Below are positions 16,385 to 25,750 of a DNA stretch of 64,000 nucleotides, in pieces. The stretch is from WYEG01 sp049414625. GTDB lineage: Bacteria; Desulfobacterota; Thermodesulfobacteria; Thermodesulfobacteriales; Thermodesulfobacteriaceae. Location: contig JBMSAU010000122.1 in NCBI GenBank assembly GCA_049414625.1, forward strand, positions 70,150 to 134,149, in the 5' to 3' direction. The position numbers and the translations under genes were made by a program. How positions within the stretch are numbered: the stretch's first letter is position 1; each line of letters begins with the position of its first letter. The notes beneath the pieces are model-generated. The model ran no database searches. It worked only from the letters and a program-made list of their open reading frames with translations, and was not told where the DNA came from.

Positions 16385-16837
16385 TTACTTTAAGAAATTC
16401 AAAAGGGTAATAAGTCCTCCAAGAAAGGCAATTCCAATCCCGATCAACCACTGAAGAAAGTTTAGTCTTTTATCTAAAGCTTCAAACCTTGTATTCATCT
16501 CCTTGATTAAAGTTTCAAACCTTGTGTTTATAGCCTCAAACCTTGCGTTTATAGCCTCAAACCTTGCGTCGCTTTCCTTTTTTTGGGCTTCAAACCTTAT
16601 GTTCATCTCCTTGATGATAGCTTCAAACCTTATGTTCATCTCCTTGATGACTGATTCAAACCTCATGTTCATTTCTATCCTTAAGGCTTTTAACTCATCT
16701 TCTAAACGGATTAATCTTTCAAGGAGTGGATTAAGATAGAAGTTTTTTCCCTTTTCCTCTTGATACTGAGCCAAAACCTCAGGAAGGAAAGTATAGACAA
16801 GCTGTTTGATGTATTCAGGAGTAATCTGTTGTTCCAT
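16385..16837 (-). CDS. Coiled-coil protein with C-terminal membrane anchor (DUF1640-like)
   Basis: About 150 residues. A short N-terminal part (MEQQITPEYIKQL) leads into a long coiled coil built of 11-residue repeats of the type MNxRFEAxxKE and shorter RFEAINA units, at least seven copies, then one membrane helix (IGIGIAFLGGLITLL) and a short tail. The repeats are also visible in the DNA. This layout recalls the DUF1640/MCU-regulator-like proteins found scattered in thermophiles, function unknown. An upstream TTG at 16846 is possible, but ATG 16837 fits better: the predicted -10 box ends at 16845, which would make the mRNA almost leaderless. Confidence 0.65.
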   Translation of the reverse strand: MEQQITPEYIKQLVYTFLPEVLAQYQEEKGKNFYLNPLLERLIRLEDELKALRIEMNMRFESVIKEMNIRFEAIIKEMNIRFEAQKKESDARFEAINARFEAINTRFETLIKEMNTRFEALDKRLNFLQWLIGIGIAFLGGLITLLNFLK

Positions 16838-16844
16838 ATGTTTC

Positions 16845-16918
16845 AAGTTAAACAGTTTTTCTTAGCTGTCAAGGTGCTTCTTTCGGCACCTTGACAAGCT
16901 AAAAAGAAAAGATAATTT
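16845..16918. promoter_or_regulatory. Palindromic divergent promoter region (coiled-coil gene / mfd)
   Basis: Near-perfect inverted repeat with arms at about 16856-16877 and 16886-16910 (core GTCAAGGTGC ... GCACCTTGAC, 8-nt loop). Each arm holds TTGACA facing outward: minus strand 16872-16867 with TAACTT 16850-16845 (16-bp spacer), and plus strand 16891-16896 with TAATTT 16913-16918 (16-bp spacer). The stem is T-rich before and A-rich after on both strands, the reverse of a terminator. The simplest reading is two back-to-back promoters sharing a symmetric operator. Confidence 0.5.
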
Positions 16919-16935
16919 ACCGCATCTTAAGAGAC

Positions 16936-19900
16936 ATGATAAAAAAATCTCTCCAGAGAGTAAACCCCTCTTTTCTTGGCTACTTCTTTGCTAAAAACGA
17001 AAAGCTAATAGAAAACCATAAGATCTTTGCCCTTTTCCCAGAAGAACGGGATGGTCTTGATTTTTTGAATGTTTTTTCCTTTTTTTCGAAGAAAAAATCC
17101 GCTTACTTTCCTTCAACTCCAGTCCTTCCCTTTTCCGAAAGCATTGCCATAACCCCCGCACAGTTTGAAAGGATAAAAGTCCTCTGGGAGCTCCCCACCC
17201 TTAAGGTTGTGGCAACAACCATTCAAGCTTTGATGAGAAAAACCATACCCCGAGAGGTCTTACGAACCGAATACATCTACCTCATACCTGGAGAAGAAAT
17301 TCCAAGGGAGACCTTAGTTCAAGGGCTTGTCAATCTTGGATACGAGAGGGTGGGAGTAGTTGAGGAAAAGGGTAGCTTTAGCGTAAAGGGGATGGTGGTC
17401 GATATCTTCTCACCCCAGTATGATCATCCTGCAAGGGTCGAATTCTTTGGCGACGAAGTCGTAAGCTTAAGGCTCTTTGATTGTCAAACCCAAAAGAGCA
17501 TAAAACCTTTAGAAGAGCTTATCATTCTGCCAGCAAGGGAAGCCTTCTTCCCAAGGGAAACTAAACTCATCTATGAAAGGGTCTTAAGCTTTAAAGATAA
17601 GGTTAACCCTGAGCGTTTAAGCGAGCTTCTATCGCAGGTTGAACATCGGAAGGTCCTAGAAAACGAGGATTTTCTCCTTCCCCTTTTCTTTCCAAAGCTC
17701 AAAGCCCTCTTTGAAAACTCTGAAGAAAAGCCTCTTTTTCTTTTGTATGAGCCAGAAACCCTTAAAGAAAAAGCCTATGAATTCTGGGATAAGACCTTAG
17801 CGTTAGCCCATCGGGCAAAGGAAAGAGGACGGCTCATCTTTGAGGAAACCTTACTCTACATTCCTCCTCAAGAACTTTTCGCAACCTTTGAAAGAGCTGA
17901 AAACATCATCGCCAGAGAAGCGCCCTTTGCCAACGAGCCATCCCTCACCTTTGAAATAAAAGAAGTAAAAGACCTCTTGCTAAAAAAAGAAAGACCCCAT
18001 TCTGACAGGATTGAAGAAGGCTTTTCCACCCTTCTTGAGCTACTTGAGGAAGGTTATAGCGTTTATCTATTCGTTGCCTCATCTCACGCCAAAGAGGTTA
18101 TTCAAGCTGGGCTTGAAAGCCGGGGAGCCCATGACTTAGAGAGATTAACCTTTGTTTCAGGCGACCTGCGAAGAGGCTTTATCTTTCCTCAAGAGGCAAT
18201 CTGCGTTACCTCTGAGTTTGAACTTTTTGGAAAGCGCTCGACTAAAACCCCTCAGGCAAAGCCCAAAGGAAGGTTTAGAAGGTTTGAAGACCTAAAGCCC
18301 GGAGACTTTGTCGTTCATCGAACCTATGGCATCGGGCGTTATCTTGGGCTAAAGACTTTAGCAGTAAACGGAATGGAGGGAGACTTTTTGGAGATTGAGT
18401 ATGCCGATGGTGATAAGCTCTACCTTCCACCAGCAAGGCTCGATGAGCTCTATCCTTATGTAGGGGTATCTGATAAAGAGCCAAAGCTTGATAAACTCGG
18501 GAAGCAAACCTTCCTTAAACGAAGAAAGGAGGTAGAAAAGCGCCTTACTGAGGTGGTTCAAGAGATCCTTACCATCTACGCCGAACGAAAAGCCATGCCC
18601 GGCTACTCTTTAAGCTTCCCAGCCCTTGCCTACCAGCAGTTTGTAAACACTTTCCCTTATGAGGAAACGCCAGACCAGGCAAGCGCGATCGAGGATGTAA
18701 TCTCTGACCTTTGTCAAGATAAGCTAATGGAAAGGCTTGTAGTTGGGGATGTAGGCTTTGGAAAGACCGAGGTTGCTCTAAGGGCAGCTTTTATTACCGC
18801 CTACAATGGGAAACAGGTTGCTGTGCTTGTTCCGACAACCATCCTTGCGGAACAGCATTATCAAACCTTTAAAGAAAGGCTAAGCCCCTTCGGCATTGAA
18901 GTTGGCGTTCTTTCTCGGCTAAGGAGCCCAAAGGAAATTAAGGAAACCTTGGAGGGTTTAGCTAAGGGTAAGGTTCAGGTGGTCATCGGCACACACAGAC
19001 TTTTATCTTCAGATGTCCAATTTAAGGACCTTGGGTTGCTCATAATCGATGAGGAGCACCGCTTCGGAGTAAAGCAAAAGGAAAAGCTAAAGCAGTTAAA
19101 GAAGTCAACGAAAGTGCTCATCCTTTCGGCAACACCCATACCAAGAAGCTTACAGCTAAGCCTTCTTGGCATCTTTGACCTCTCAGTGATCGAGACCCCT
19201 CCCCAGGGTCGAAAGACCATTATTACCTATATTGCAAGGTTTGACAGAGAGGTTATAAAATCGGCGATAGAGGCAGAGCTTAGCAGAGGGGGACAGGTCT
19301 ACTTTGTTCATCCAAGGATCAAGGGGTTAGCCTCCCTTGCCCATTTTATAAAAGAGCTTGTTCCTTCGGCTCGCGTTGAAGTTATCCATGGACAGATGCC
19401 TGAAGAGGTTTTAGAAAAAAATCTTTATAAATTTTTAAAAAAAGAGGTAGATGTCCTTGTTTGCACGCCCATCATTGGAAGCGGGGTTGACATTCCAACC
19501 GCAAACACCATCATCATCAACCGGGCTGACATGTTCGGGCTTGCCGACCTTTATCAGCTAAGGGGAAGGGTTGGAAGGGCTGATGTCCAGGCCTATGCCT
19601 ATCTTCTTGTTCCTGACCTAAATAGCCTAACCGAGGAGGCAAGAAAGAGGCTTCGAGCCCTCATGCAGCATACAGAGCTTGGCTCAGGTTTTAAGCTTGC
19701 GATGAGCGACCTAAAGATTCGTGGAGCAGGTGAGCTCCTTGGGCTTAACCAGTCAGGACATATAAACGCGGTAGGCTATGAGCTCTACCTTGAGCTCCTT
19801 GAAAATACAATAAGAGCCTTGAAAGGTGAAAAGATCGAAGACTGGGAGCCTGAGGTAAACCTTAAAGTGCAAGCCTACATCCCTCAGAGTTATGTCCCAG

Positions 19901-20271
19901 ACCCAGAGGAAAGGCTTAGCCTCTATCGAGAGCTCGTCTTGTGCAAAACCGAGGAAGACCTTTTTGAATTCAAAAGTCTGCTTGAAGATAAGTATGGAAG
20001 GGTGCCAAAAGAGGCAGAAACTCTTCTCAAAATCTATCATCTTAAACTTCTCATGAGAAGGCATGGAATCCTTCAGGTAGAGGAGAAGGGTTCAAACCTC
20101 CTCTTGATTTTTAAGAATGCGGAGCTTGTTCCTCGGCTTCGGTCTGCTCTAAAAAATGTAGAGGGCATTAAGGTTGGTAGGGTTGAAACTCAGAAGGGTT
20201 TGATCAAGATGCAACTAACCTTCAAAAAGGAACCTCTTGATTTAGCCTTGAGCTTGATAAGTTGCCTTTAA
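16936..20271 (+). CDS. mfd: Transcription-repair coupling factor Mfd
   Basis: 1111 residues, usual Mfd length. It removes RNA polymerase stalled at lesions and recruits UvrA. Order: UvrB-like N-terminal module, the CarD-like RNA-polymerase-interacting domain (GDFVVHRTYGIGRYLG, near 455), RecG-like helicase with Walker A VGDVGFGKTE, DEEH box (DEEHRFGVKQKE) and motif VI (QLRGRVGRA), then the C-terminal D7 domain. Reads divergently from the coiled-coil gene; its 3' end overlaps the PilZ-like gene by 30 bp. Confidence 0.97.
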   Translation: MIKKSLQRVNPSFLGYFFAKNEKLIENHKIFALFPEERDGLDFLNVFSFFSKKKSAYFPSTPVLPFSESIAITPAQFERIKVLWELPTLKVVATTIQALMRKTIPREVLRTEYIYLIPGEEIPRETLVQGLVNLGYERVGVVEEKGSFSVKGMVVDIFSPQYDHPARVEFFGDEVVSLRLFDCQTQKSIKPLEELIILPAREAFFPRETKLIYERVLSFKDKVNPERLSELLSQVEHRKVLENEDFLLPLFFPKLKALFENSEEKPLFLLYEPETLKEKAYEFWDKTLALAHRAKERGRLIFEETLLYIPPQELFATFERAENIIAREAPFANEPSLTFEIKEVKDLLLKKERPHSDRIEEGFSTLLELLEEGYSVYLFVASSHAKEVIQAGLESRGAHDLERLTFVSGDLRRGFIFPQEAICVTSEFELFGKRSTKTPQAKPKGRFRRFEDLKPGDFVVHRTYGIGRYLGLKTLAVNGMEGDFLEIEYADGDKLYLPPARLDELYPYVGVSDKEPKLDKLGKQTFLKRRKEVEKRLTEVVQEILTIYAERKAMPGYSLSFPALAYQQFVNTFPYEETPDQASAIEDVISDLCQDKLMERLVVGDVGFGKTEVALRAAFITAYNGKQVAVLVPTTILAEQHYQTFKERLSPFGIEVGVLSRLRSPKEIKETLEGLAKGKVQVVIGTHRLLSSDVQFKDLGLLIIDEEHRFGVKQKEKLKQLKKSTKVLILSATPIPRSLQLSLLGIFDLSVIETPPQGRKTIITYIARFDREVIKSAIEAELSRGGQVYFVHPRIKGLASLAHFIKELVPSARVEVIHGQMPEEVLEKNLYKFLKKEVDVLVCTPIIGSGVDIPTANTIIINRADMFGLADLYQLRGRVGRADVQAYAYLLVPDLNSLTEEARKRLRALMQHTELGSGFKLAMSDLKIRGAGELLGLNQSGHINAVGYELYLELLENTIRALKGEKIEDWEPEVNLKVQAYIPQSYVPDPEERLSLYRELVLCKTEEDLFEFKSLLEDKYGRVPKEAETLLKIYHLKLLMRRHGILQVEEKGSNLLLIFKNAELVPRLRSALKNVEGIKVGRVETQKGLIKMQLTFKKEPLDLALSLISCL

Positions 20272-20985
20272 CTCTTTCTCGATAAGAGCCCAGGCCTCGG
20301 GCTTGAGACTAGTTAAAAAGTTAAAGTGTAGGTTGGTGTTGTCTTCCTGATAGCTAATATTTCTTAAGAGACTAAAAGAGGCAAACTTCATAAGCCTTTC
20401 CTTAGTTGGCACTTCGAAGCGAAGATAAAAGACTAAAGTATCTTCCGCGATGTTAATCCGTCCTTTAGTCGTAACACAAGCTCCTGAACGAGAAAGGTTC
20501 TTCAAAATTCCAGTTAGGAAGACCCTCTGCACATGCTTTTTAAACTCCTCATCGATCCTCGACTTTTCATCGAGCACCAAATCGTAAATATAAATCTCTT
20601 TCTTGGATATAAAATCTACTTCCGTAGCAAAGTTTATCTCCCTCATCAAGTAGTAATGCTCATTTTGTAAAAGTTTATTTACATAAGCAGGTGGTATAAA
20701 AGAGAGGAAAGTAGGAATAGGTTTTGGAATTGAGATCCTTGGTTCGCTCCGAGGGTCAAGAATAGAGGCTATGTAGTTTTGACCTTCTTCTTTGCTGAGC
20801 CTTGCTTGAAAAATGTAGCGAACATCTCCTTGGGGGATAACGAGCAAAAACACCTCAAAGGGTTGAAGGCTTGGTAAGCCTTCCTTGTTTAGAGCGAAGG
20901 TATGGTCGTCGAGGATTAAAATTTGCACTGGATAGATGTTCTTTTGGTAAACCAAAAGAGGTTTTAGTTTCTCTGATTTCAGCAA
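20242..20985 (-). CDS. PilZ-like domain protein
   Basis: About 247 residues; the two-part layout (N-terminal beta domain, then PilZ) resembles YcgR-type c-di-GMP receptors. The second PilZ motif is clear (NLSRSGA, residues about 160-166), but I cannot find the RxxxR arginine motif in the expected place before it, so c-di-GMP binding is doubtful. The start is uncertain: TTG at 20985 has no evident ribosome site, and the frame is open upstream to just beyond the uvrD stop, so the protein may be up to about 20 residues longer. Probably co-transcribed behind uvrD. Confidence 0.55.
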   Translation of the reverse strand: MLKSEKLKPLLVYQKNIYPVQILILDDHTFALNKEGLPSLQPFEVFLLVIPQGDVRYIFQARLSKEEGQNYIASILDPRSEPRISIPKPIPTFLSFIPPAYVNKLLQNEHYYLMREINFATEVDFISKKEIYIYDLVLDEKSRIDEEFKKHVQRVFLTGILKNLSRSGACVTTKGRINIAEDTLVFYLRFEVPTKERLMKFASFSLLRNISYQEDNTNLHFNFLTSLKPEAWALIEKELKATYQAQG

Positions 20986-21049
20986 ATCTAAAATGTTCGC
21001 AGGAAGTTTAGAAAAGGAATTAAATTCAGGTTTCTTCCTGATAGCCGCT

Positions 21050-23173
21050 TTAAGGGCTTAAACGCTCCAGGGTTGCGTATTTTAGATGAAGAAGCGTCGG
21101 ACCCTTCCCCACAAAGTTTACCATCACTTTTTCTTGGTCGAGAACCTTCATGACTTCACCCTCACCAAACCTTGGATGGCGAACGAGGTCGCCTACTTTA
21201 AAGGGCATGTTGATCGAGGCTGCCTGTTCTTCTTTCTGAGCCTTGGCTAGGGGTTCCTCTTGTTTGCCATACTCCACATAGAGCCCTTTTGGCACCTCCT
21301 GCAGAAACCTTGAAAGCTTAGCAAAGGTCCTTCCTTCACCTGGGACATATATAGTTAGCGGGGCAATTAAATAAAGCCTTTCTTTAGCTCGGGTTACGGC
21401 AACATAAAACAAACGCCTTTCCTCCTCGAGCTCCTCCGGGTTTAGAAGACTGTAGGAAGATGGAAACCTTCCCTCAATCACCGAGAGGACAAAGACGGTA
21501 TGCCATTCAAGACCTTTAGCTGAATGGATGGTTGAAAGGGTGAGAATTTCTTCTTTTCTTTCTCCTTCAACCTCGCTTGAATATATGGGCTCAAGCACAA
21601 GGTCGGTTAAAAACTCCTCAAGGGTTTCGTATTTTTCGGAGAGGGCTATCAAGCTTTCAAGGTCTCGCTCTCTACGGTGAGAATCCTCGTAGTAAGTTCT
21701 TTCAAAGATGGGTTCATAGAAGGAAAGCACCTGAGAGAGGGTTTCAAAAGGGGGCAACCTCTTTCCCATTAACTCTTGAAAAAGATGGAGAAGCTTTTGA
21801 AGTTCAGGCTGAGAAAACTGTCTTTTTATGTTAAAGATTGCACTTTCAAGGTCAGAGGTCTTTAGAAGGTTTACGATCCTTTCAGCAGACCTTGGACCCA
21901 CCCCTTCAAGAAGCAATAGGACCCGGTTCCAGGAAAGAAAATCATAAGGGTTGACCAATATACGTAAGATGGATACTACATCTTTAATATGGGCAGATTC
22001 AAGGAGCTTTAACCCACCATACTTTACAAAAGGGATACCCCTTTTCGTTAACTCAAGCTCAAGGTCGTAAGAATGAAAGGCTGCCCTCATGAGGACCGCT
22101 ATCTGAGATAGAGGTATGCCTTCCTCGTTCGTGAGCCTTAAGATCTCATCCGCCACAAACTCGCTTCCGGCATGGTCATCTTTTGCTCGAAATAGGATAG
22201 GCTTTGGTCCTTCTTTTTTATTAGAGAAAAGGACCTTAGTATACTTAATCTTTGAGCGTTCTATAATAGCGTTTGCGAGGTCTAAGATTGACTGGGTGCT
22301 TCGGTAGTTCTGCTCAAGCTTGATAATTCGAGCTTCTGGAAAATACTTAGGAAAATCAAAAATGTTCCTGTAGTTTGCTCCGCGGAAGCCATAGATGCTT
22401 TGAGAATCATCCCCAACAGCCATAACATTCCGATGAGAAGAAGCCATGTAAACCACGATCTCTCCCTGAAGAAGGTTTGTATCCTGATACTCATCAACCA
22501 TGATGTAGTTATACCTTCTCCCAACCTCTTCCCTCACCTGAGGATACTCCTTGAGGATGGTAAGCCAGTTTATCAAAAGGTCATCATAGTCCATCAGTTG
22601 ATGTTCTCTCTTGTAAAGCTCGTATTCTTTAAAAAGCCTCTCAATCTGAGGAATAAGGTCCACGAAGTTTGGATACTCGGTAGTGATAATTTCTTCTAAG
22701 GTTTTGCCTTGATTTTTAATCTTGCTTAAGATGGTTGCTAAGGTTTCCTTCTTTGGGGCATGCCTTTTTGCCCCAGGAAAGCCTAAACTATTCTTTAAAA
22801 GGTTTAGAAGGTCTTCGGAATCTCCTCGGTCAAGGACAGTAAAGTTTGGACTGAATCCAAGGAGATAACCATACTGCCTTAGCATGTAATGGCACAAAGA
22901 ATGAAAAGTTCCACCCTGAACCTTACCGCAGGAATTTCCAACCAAGGCTTCAGCACGGGAAATCATTTCTCGAGCCGCCTTTCGAGTAAAGGTCAAAAGA
23001 AGAATCTTTTCAGCAGGAATGCCTAGGCTCACAAGATAGGCAAGCCTTGTTGTCAAAGTTCTTGTTTTGCCTGAGCCAGCACCAGCTATGACAAGAACAG
23101 GACCTTCTATGCTTTCAACCGCTTCCCTTTGAGCTGGATTAAGCTTTTCTAAGATTTCTTTGATGTTTGGCAT
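21050..23173 (-). CDS. uvrD: UvrD/PcrA-type ATP-dependent 3'-5' DNA helicase
   Basis: 707 residues, superfamily 1A helicase for excision and mismatch repair. Motifs in order: Q motif LNPAQREAV, Walker A AGAGSGKTRTL, TFTRKAA, DEYQDTN (motif II), QSIYGFRGA (III), EQNYRST (IV), TIHSAKGLEW (V) and VAVTRAKERL (VI). A C-terminal Tudor-like segment (VGDLVRHPRFGEGEV) matches the RNA-polymerase-binding tail of PcrA. UvrD and Mfd being near neighbours is fitting, as both act on stalled polymerase. Confidence 0.94.
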   Translation of the reverse strand: MPNIKEILEKLNPAQREAVESIEGPVLVIAGAGSGKTRTLTTRLAYLVSLGIPAEKILLLTFTRKAAREMISRAEALVGNSCGKVQGGTFHSLCHYMLRQYGYLLGFSPNFTVLDRGDSEDLLNLLKNSLGFPGAKRHAPKKETLATILSKIKNQGKTLEEIITTEYPNFVDLIPQIERLFKEYELYKREHQLMDYDDLLINWLTILKEYPQVREEVGRRYNYIMVDEYQDTNLLQGEIVVYMASSHRNVMAVGDDSQSIYGFRGANYRNIFDFPKYFPEARIIKLEQNYRSTQSILDLANAIIERSKIKYTKVLFSNKKEGPKPILFRAKDDHAGSEFVADEILRLTNEEGIPLSQIAVLMRAAFHSYDLELELTKRGIPFVKYGGLKLLESAHIKDVVSILRILVNPYDFLSWNRVLLLLEGVGPRSAERIVNLLKTSDLESAIFNIKRQFSQPELQKLLHLFQELMGKRLPPFETLSQVLSFYEPIFERTYYEDSHRRERDLESLIALSEKYETLEEFLTDLVLEPIYSSEVEGERKEEILTLSTIHSAKGLEWHTVFVLSVIEGRFPSSYSLLNPEELEEERRLFYVAVTRAKERLYLIAPLTIYVPGEGRTFAKLSRFLQEVPKGLYVEYGKQEEPLAKAQKEEQAASINMPFKVGDLVRHPRFGEGEVMKVLDQEKVMVNFVGKGPTLLHLKYATLERLSP

Positions 23174-23184
23174 GTTAAGAGAAG

Positions 23185-23258
23185 CGCCCCTGGCAGGACT
23201 CGAACCTGCGACCTTGAGATTAGGAATCTCACGCTCTATCCTACTGAGCTACAGGGGC
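23185..23258 (-). tRNA. tRNA-Arg (CCU)
   Basis: Full cloverleaf on the minus strand: acceptor GCCCCTG/CAGGGGC, D arm GCTC/GAGC, anticodon stem TGAGA/TCTCA with loop TTCCTAA (anticodon CCT), T arm GCAGG/CCTGC with TTCGAGT. Discriminator G; the CCA end is not encoded. Reads AGG codons. Confidence 0.95.
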
Positions 23259-23300
23259 ACATGTAAAATTTTATACAGCTATCCGTGTTTGACAAGAGCC

Positions 23301-23570
23301 TTACTTCCTAAGCCCAAGCTTGTTTATCAAGCTCTGGTAGCGAAGGAAATCCGTCCTTTTTAAATAATTTAGGAGCGCCCTTCTCTGCCCTATAAGCTTC
23401 ATAAGGCCCCGGCGGGAATGAAAATCTTTCCGATGAACCTTGAGATGCTCCTCAATCTGTTTTATCCTTGCCGTCAAAAGAGCAATCTGCACTTCAGGTG
23501 AACCCGTATCCGTAGGATGCCTTCTAAATTCCTCAATGATCTTCTTCTTAATCTCAGGGTCTAAAGGCAT
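23301..23570 (-). CDS. rpsO: 30S ribosomal protein S15
   Basis: 89 residues, exact family length. Primary 16S rRNA-binding protein of the platform. Signature segments: DTGSPEVQIALLT, HLKVHRKDFHSRRGL and LNYLKRTDFLRYQSLI. Preceded by GGAGGTTTTTT-type ribosome site. pnp, the usual neighbour, is absent; tRNA-Arg lies downstream. Confidence 0.98.
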   Translation of the reverse strand: MPLDPEIKKKIIEEFRRHPTDTGSPEVQIALLTARIKQIEEHLKVHRKDFHSRRGLMKLIGQRRALLNYLKRTDFLRYQSLINKLGLRK

Positions 23571-23615
23571 AGCCTAAAAAACCTCCTTTCTTTTATTCTT
23601 AAGCTCCAGATGAAA

Positions 23616-24584
23616 TTACCAGCACCCAGAGCAAGCTTTTCTAAAGATAACATCCTTCACAAATTCTTCAAGCCCAGGGACATCAACCTCAAAGTCAAGG
23701 ACAAAGATGTTGGGCAAAGGTCTAAGCTTGACAAAATCCTTAAGCGTCGTTAGATAAAACTCATCTTCCTTCGGGGTAAATCCCTTATAATCCCAATGGT
23801 CTGGGAAGCTTAGCCTTCCCTTAAGCTTTATCCCAAGGCCTTCAAGGGTGGTAAAAAATTGCTCGTTATCTCCAAGGGCTGAAAAGGCGATAAACTCTAT
23901 GGTGTTATGAGGCTCAAAGGGTTTTAGCTTGTGGTTAAGAAGACGGAAGTTTCTTCTATACATCTTAAAAACAGGCTTATTTTCAAAAGAAAATTCAAAC
24001 GGACAAATCTCCTGATAAGCTAAAATCAAGGCCTGAGCCCTCTTTAATGAACCCTTAGGTTCCCTTAACCTACCAAAGGGCAAAAGCCTGTCAAAAAGGT
24101 CTTTTCTTTTGATGAGAACAAGGTCCAAATCTCGATGAAGCGCCCGATGTTGAAATCCATCATCAAGGATGATAACGTTTAGTTCGACCTCTTTAAGGGC
24201 TTGCAGCGCGCCTTCATACCTTTTTTCGCAAACGGCAACGTTAACCCTTGGGTTTCCTTCAAAGATCCTTGCCAAAAGATAGGGTTCATCTCCAACCTCG
24301 GAAACATCTCCTAAGAGCCTACCTTCCTTCAAAACCCATTTAAATCCTTTACTCCTTCTGCGATAGCCTCGGGAGAGGATTAACAGTGGAGCATCCTGAG
24401 ATATCTTCTCCGCTAAAAAGCGAACGACCGAGGTTTTACCCGTGCCACCGCAGGATAGATTCCCAACCGAGACAACCGGCACAGGGACTTTTTTGGGCTT
24501 AAACACTCCAAAATCATAGAGTAAATTCCGAAGGGTTACGATATAAAAGTAGGGATTAATGGCGTTGATTATACTTTGCCACAT
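23616..24584 (-). CDS. lpxK: Tetraacyldisaccharide 4'-kinase
   Basis: 322 residues. Inner-membrane kinase that adds the 4'-phosphate to lipid A. A hydrophobic N-terminal helix is followed by Walker A in SVGNLSCGGTGKT (residues about 41-53) and the conserved DDGFQHRAL motif. Overlaps the upstream flippase-like gene by 29 bp, so the two are coupled. Shows that the organism makes lipid A. Confidence 0.95.
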   Translation of the reverse strand: MWQSIINAINPYFYIVTLRNLLYDFGVFKPKKVPVPVVSVGNLSCGGTGKTSVVRFLAEKISQDAPLLILSRGYRRRSKGFKWVLKEGRLLGDVSEVGDEPYLLARIFEGNPRVNVAVCEKRYEGALQALKEVELNVIILDDGFQHRALHRDLDLVLIKRKDLFDRLLPFGRLREPKGSLKRAQALILAYQEICPFEFSFENKPVFKMYRRNFRLLNHKLKPFEPHNTIEFIAFSALGDNEQFFTTLEGLGIKLKGRLSFPDHWDYKGFTPKEDEFYLTTLKDFVKLRPLPNIFVLDFEVDVPGLEEFVKDVIFRKACSGCW

Positions 24585-25533
24585 CTCTCACGAGAAATAC
24601 AAGAAAGATGATGCCTCCGATAAAGGCACTTAGATATTGGCTTAAGCTCCTCCAAAGGATGATAAAAAGCCCAAGATACTCTTCGGGAAGATATTGAGAA
24701 AACACAGGGATTGCTCCAAACTCTCCTACCCCGCTTCCACCAGGAGTTGGGCTTATAAAAATGGCATAAAGAAGCGGTAGCTGATGAATAAAGACCTCGA
24801 GGATAGAAACTGAAGGGTTAAAGGCTTTTAGCAAGGCAGCTCCTATGGCCAAAAAGGAAAGATAAAGGGCGATGCTCAAAAGCACTGCAAGTAAGAAAAC
24901 CACCTTATTCTCCCGATAGAACCTTCGGCAAGTAGCCACATAACGTTTAAAAGTCCTTTTAAAGGAGGAAATAAGTTCCTTTTCTCTCTTAATTATCCCT
25001 CGGCGTTCTTTCAAAAAAAGATAGGCAAAGTAAAGAATTAAGCTTAGAAAGAGTATGGCTAAAACAATGGCTAAAAGCTCCTTAGCAAGCTTAGGAGATG
25101 AGAAAAGAGCCTTTAAGGTAAAGGGAAGAAAGAGCAAATAAAAAAGCAATCCTGAGAGCCCTTTTAGAGTCACCACAGTGGCAATTTTGTAGACCTCGCC
25201 TCCTTTTCTGGCAAGGGTGTAGAATGGTAAAAACTCTCCCCCAAGATGGGCAGGAGTTATGGTAGCTCCAAAGGTGCTAACCAACGAGACAAGATATCCA
25301 TAGTAGATAGGATAGTAAAGACCTATAGAGCGGGCGATAACGATCACCCGAAGCATATCAAAGGTGTGATAAAGAAGCAAAAAAAAGAAGGCTAAAAAAA
25401 GGGATTTTCTGTCAAGGACAAGGAGAAACTCCCAAACATCCTTAGGAAAGTAATGATAGGCAAGATAAAGAAAGGATAAAAGAATGATAAAAGCGGTTAT
25501 CAGAAGTCCTTGGAGTATCCTTTTAACAATCAT
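24556..25533 (-). CDS. Flippase-like integral membrane protein (LPG synthase TM/UPF0104 family)
   Basis: 325 residues with about eight membrane helices and the family motif PTPGGSGVGEFG near residue 265. Members of this family include the membrane part of MprF and AglD-type proteins acting on lipid-linked substrates. The gene overlaps lpxK, consistent with work in the inner membrane on a lipid or lipid A-related substrate, but the substrate cannot be named. Confidence 0.8.
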   Translation of the reverse strand: MIVKRILQGLLITAFIILLSFLYLAYHYFPKDVWEFLLVLDRKSLFLAFFFLLLYHTFDMLRVIVIARSIGLYYPIYYGYLVSLVSTFGATITPAHLGGEFLPFYTLARKGGEVYKIATVVTLKGLSGLLFYLLFLPFTLKALFSSPKLAKELLAIVLAILFLSLILYFAYLFLKERRGIIKREKELISSFKRTFKRYVATCRRFYRENKVVFLLAVLLSIALYLSFLAIGAALLKAFNPSVSILEVFIHQLPLLYAIFISPTPGGSGVGEFGAIPVFSQYLPEEYLGLFIILWRSLSQYLSAFIGGIIFLVFLVRDVAKYNQRH

Positions 25534-25750
25534 TCAATTCATTATAGCATTTCACACTAAGCTCTGCCAGAATAAACTTCGAACTTTGAGGCTTTTTAAA
25601 AAATTGTTTCCTCTTGAACCTCTTAAAGAAGTGAAATAAATTTTTTAGTCTAAATTTCTAACGTTTAATGTTTAATATTGAACAACTGTTGAACCAGAGG
25701 CAGTTCGTATAATATAAAATTTGTATATATAAGCACAAAAGGGAGTAAAG

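Noticed and set aside
16503..16739. Plus-strand 78-codon repetitive frame
   Set aside because: Arises from the DNA repeats of the coiled-coil gene read on the wrong strand.
23160..23363. Plus-strand 67-codon frame
   Set aside because: Antisense to tRNA-Arg and the end of rpsO.
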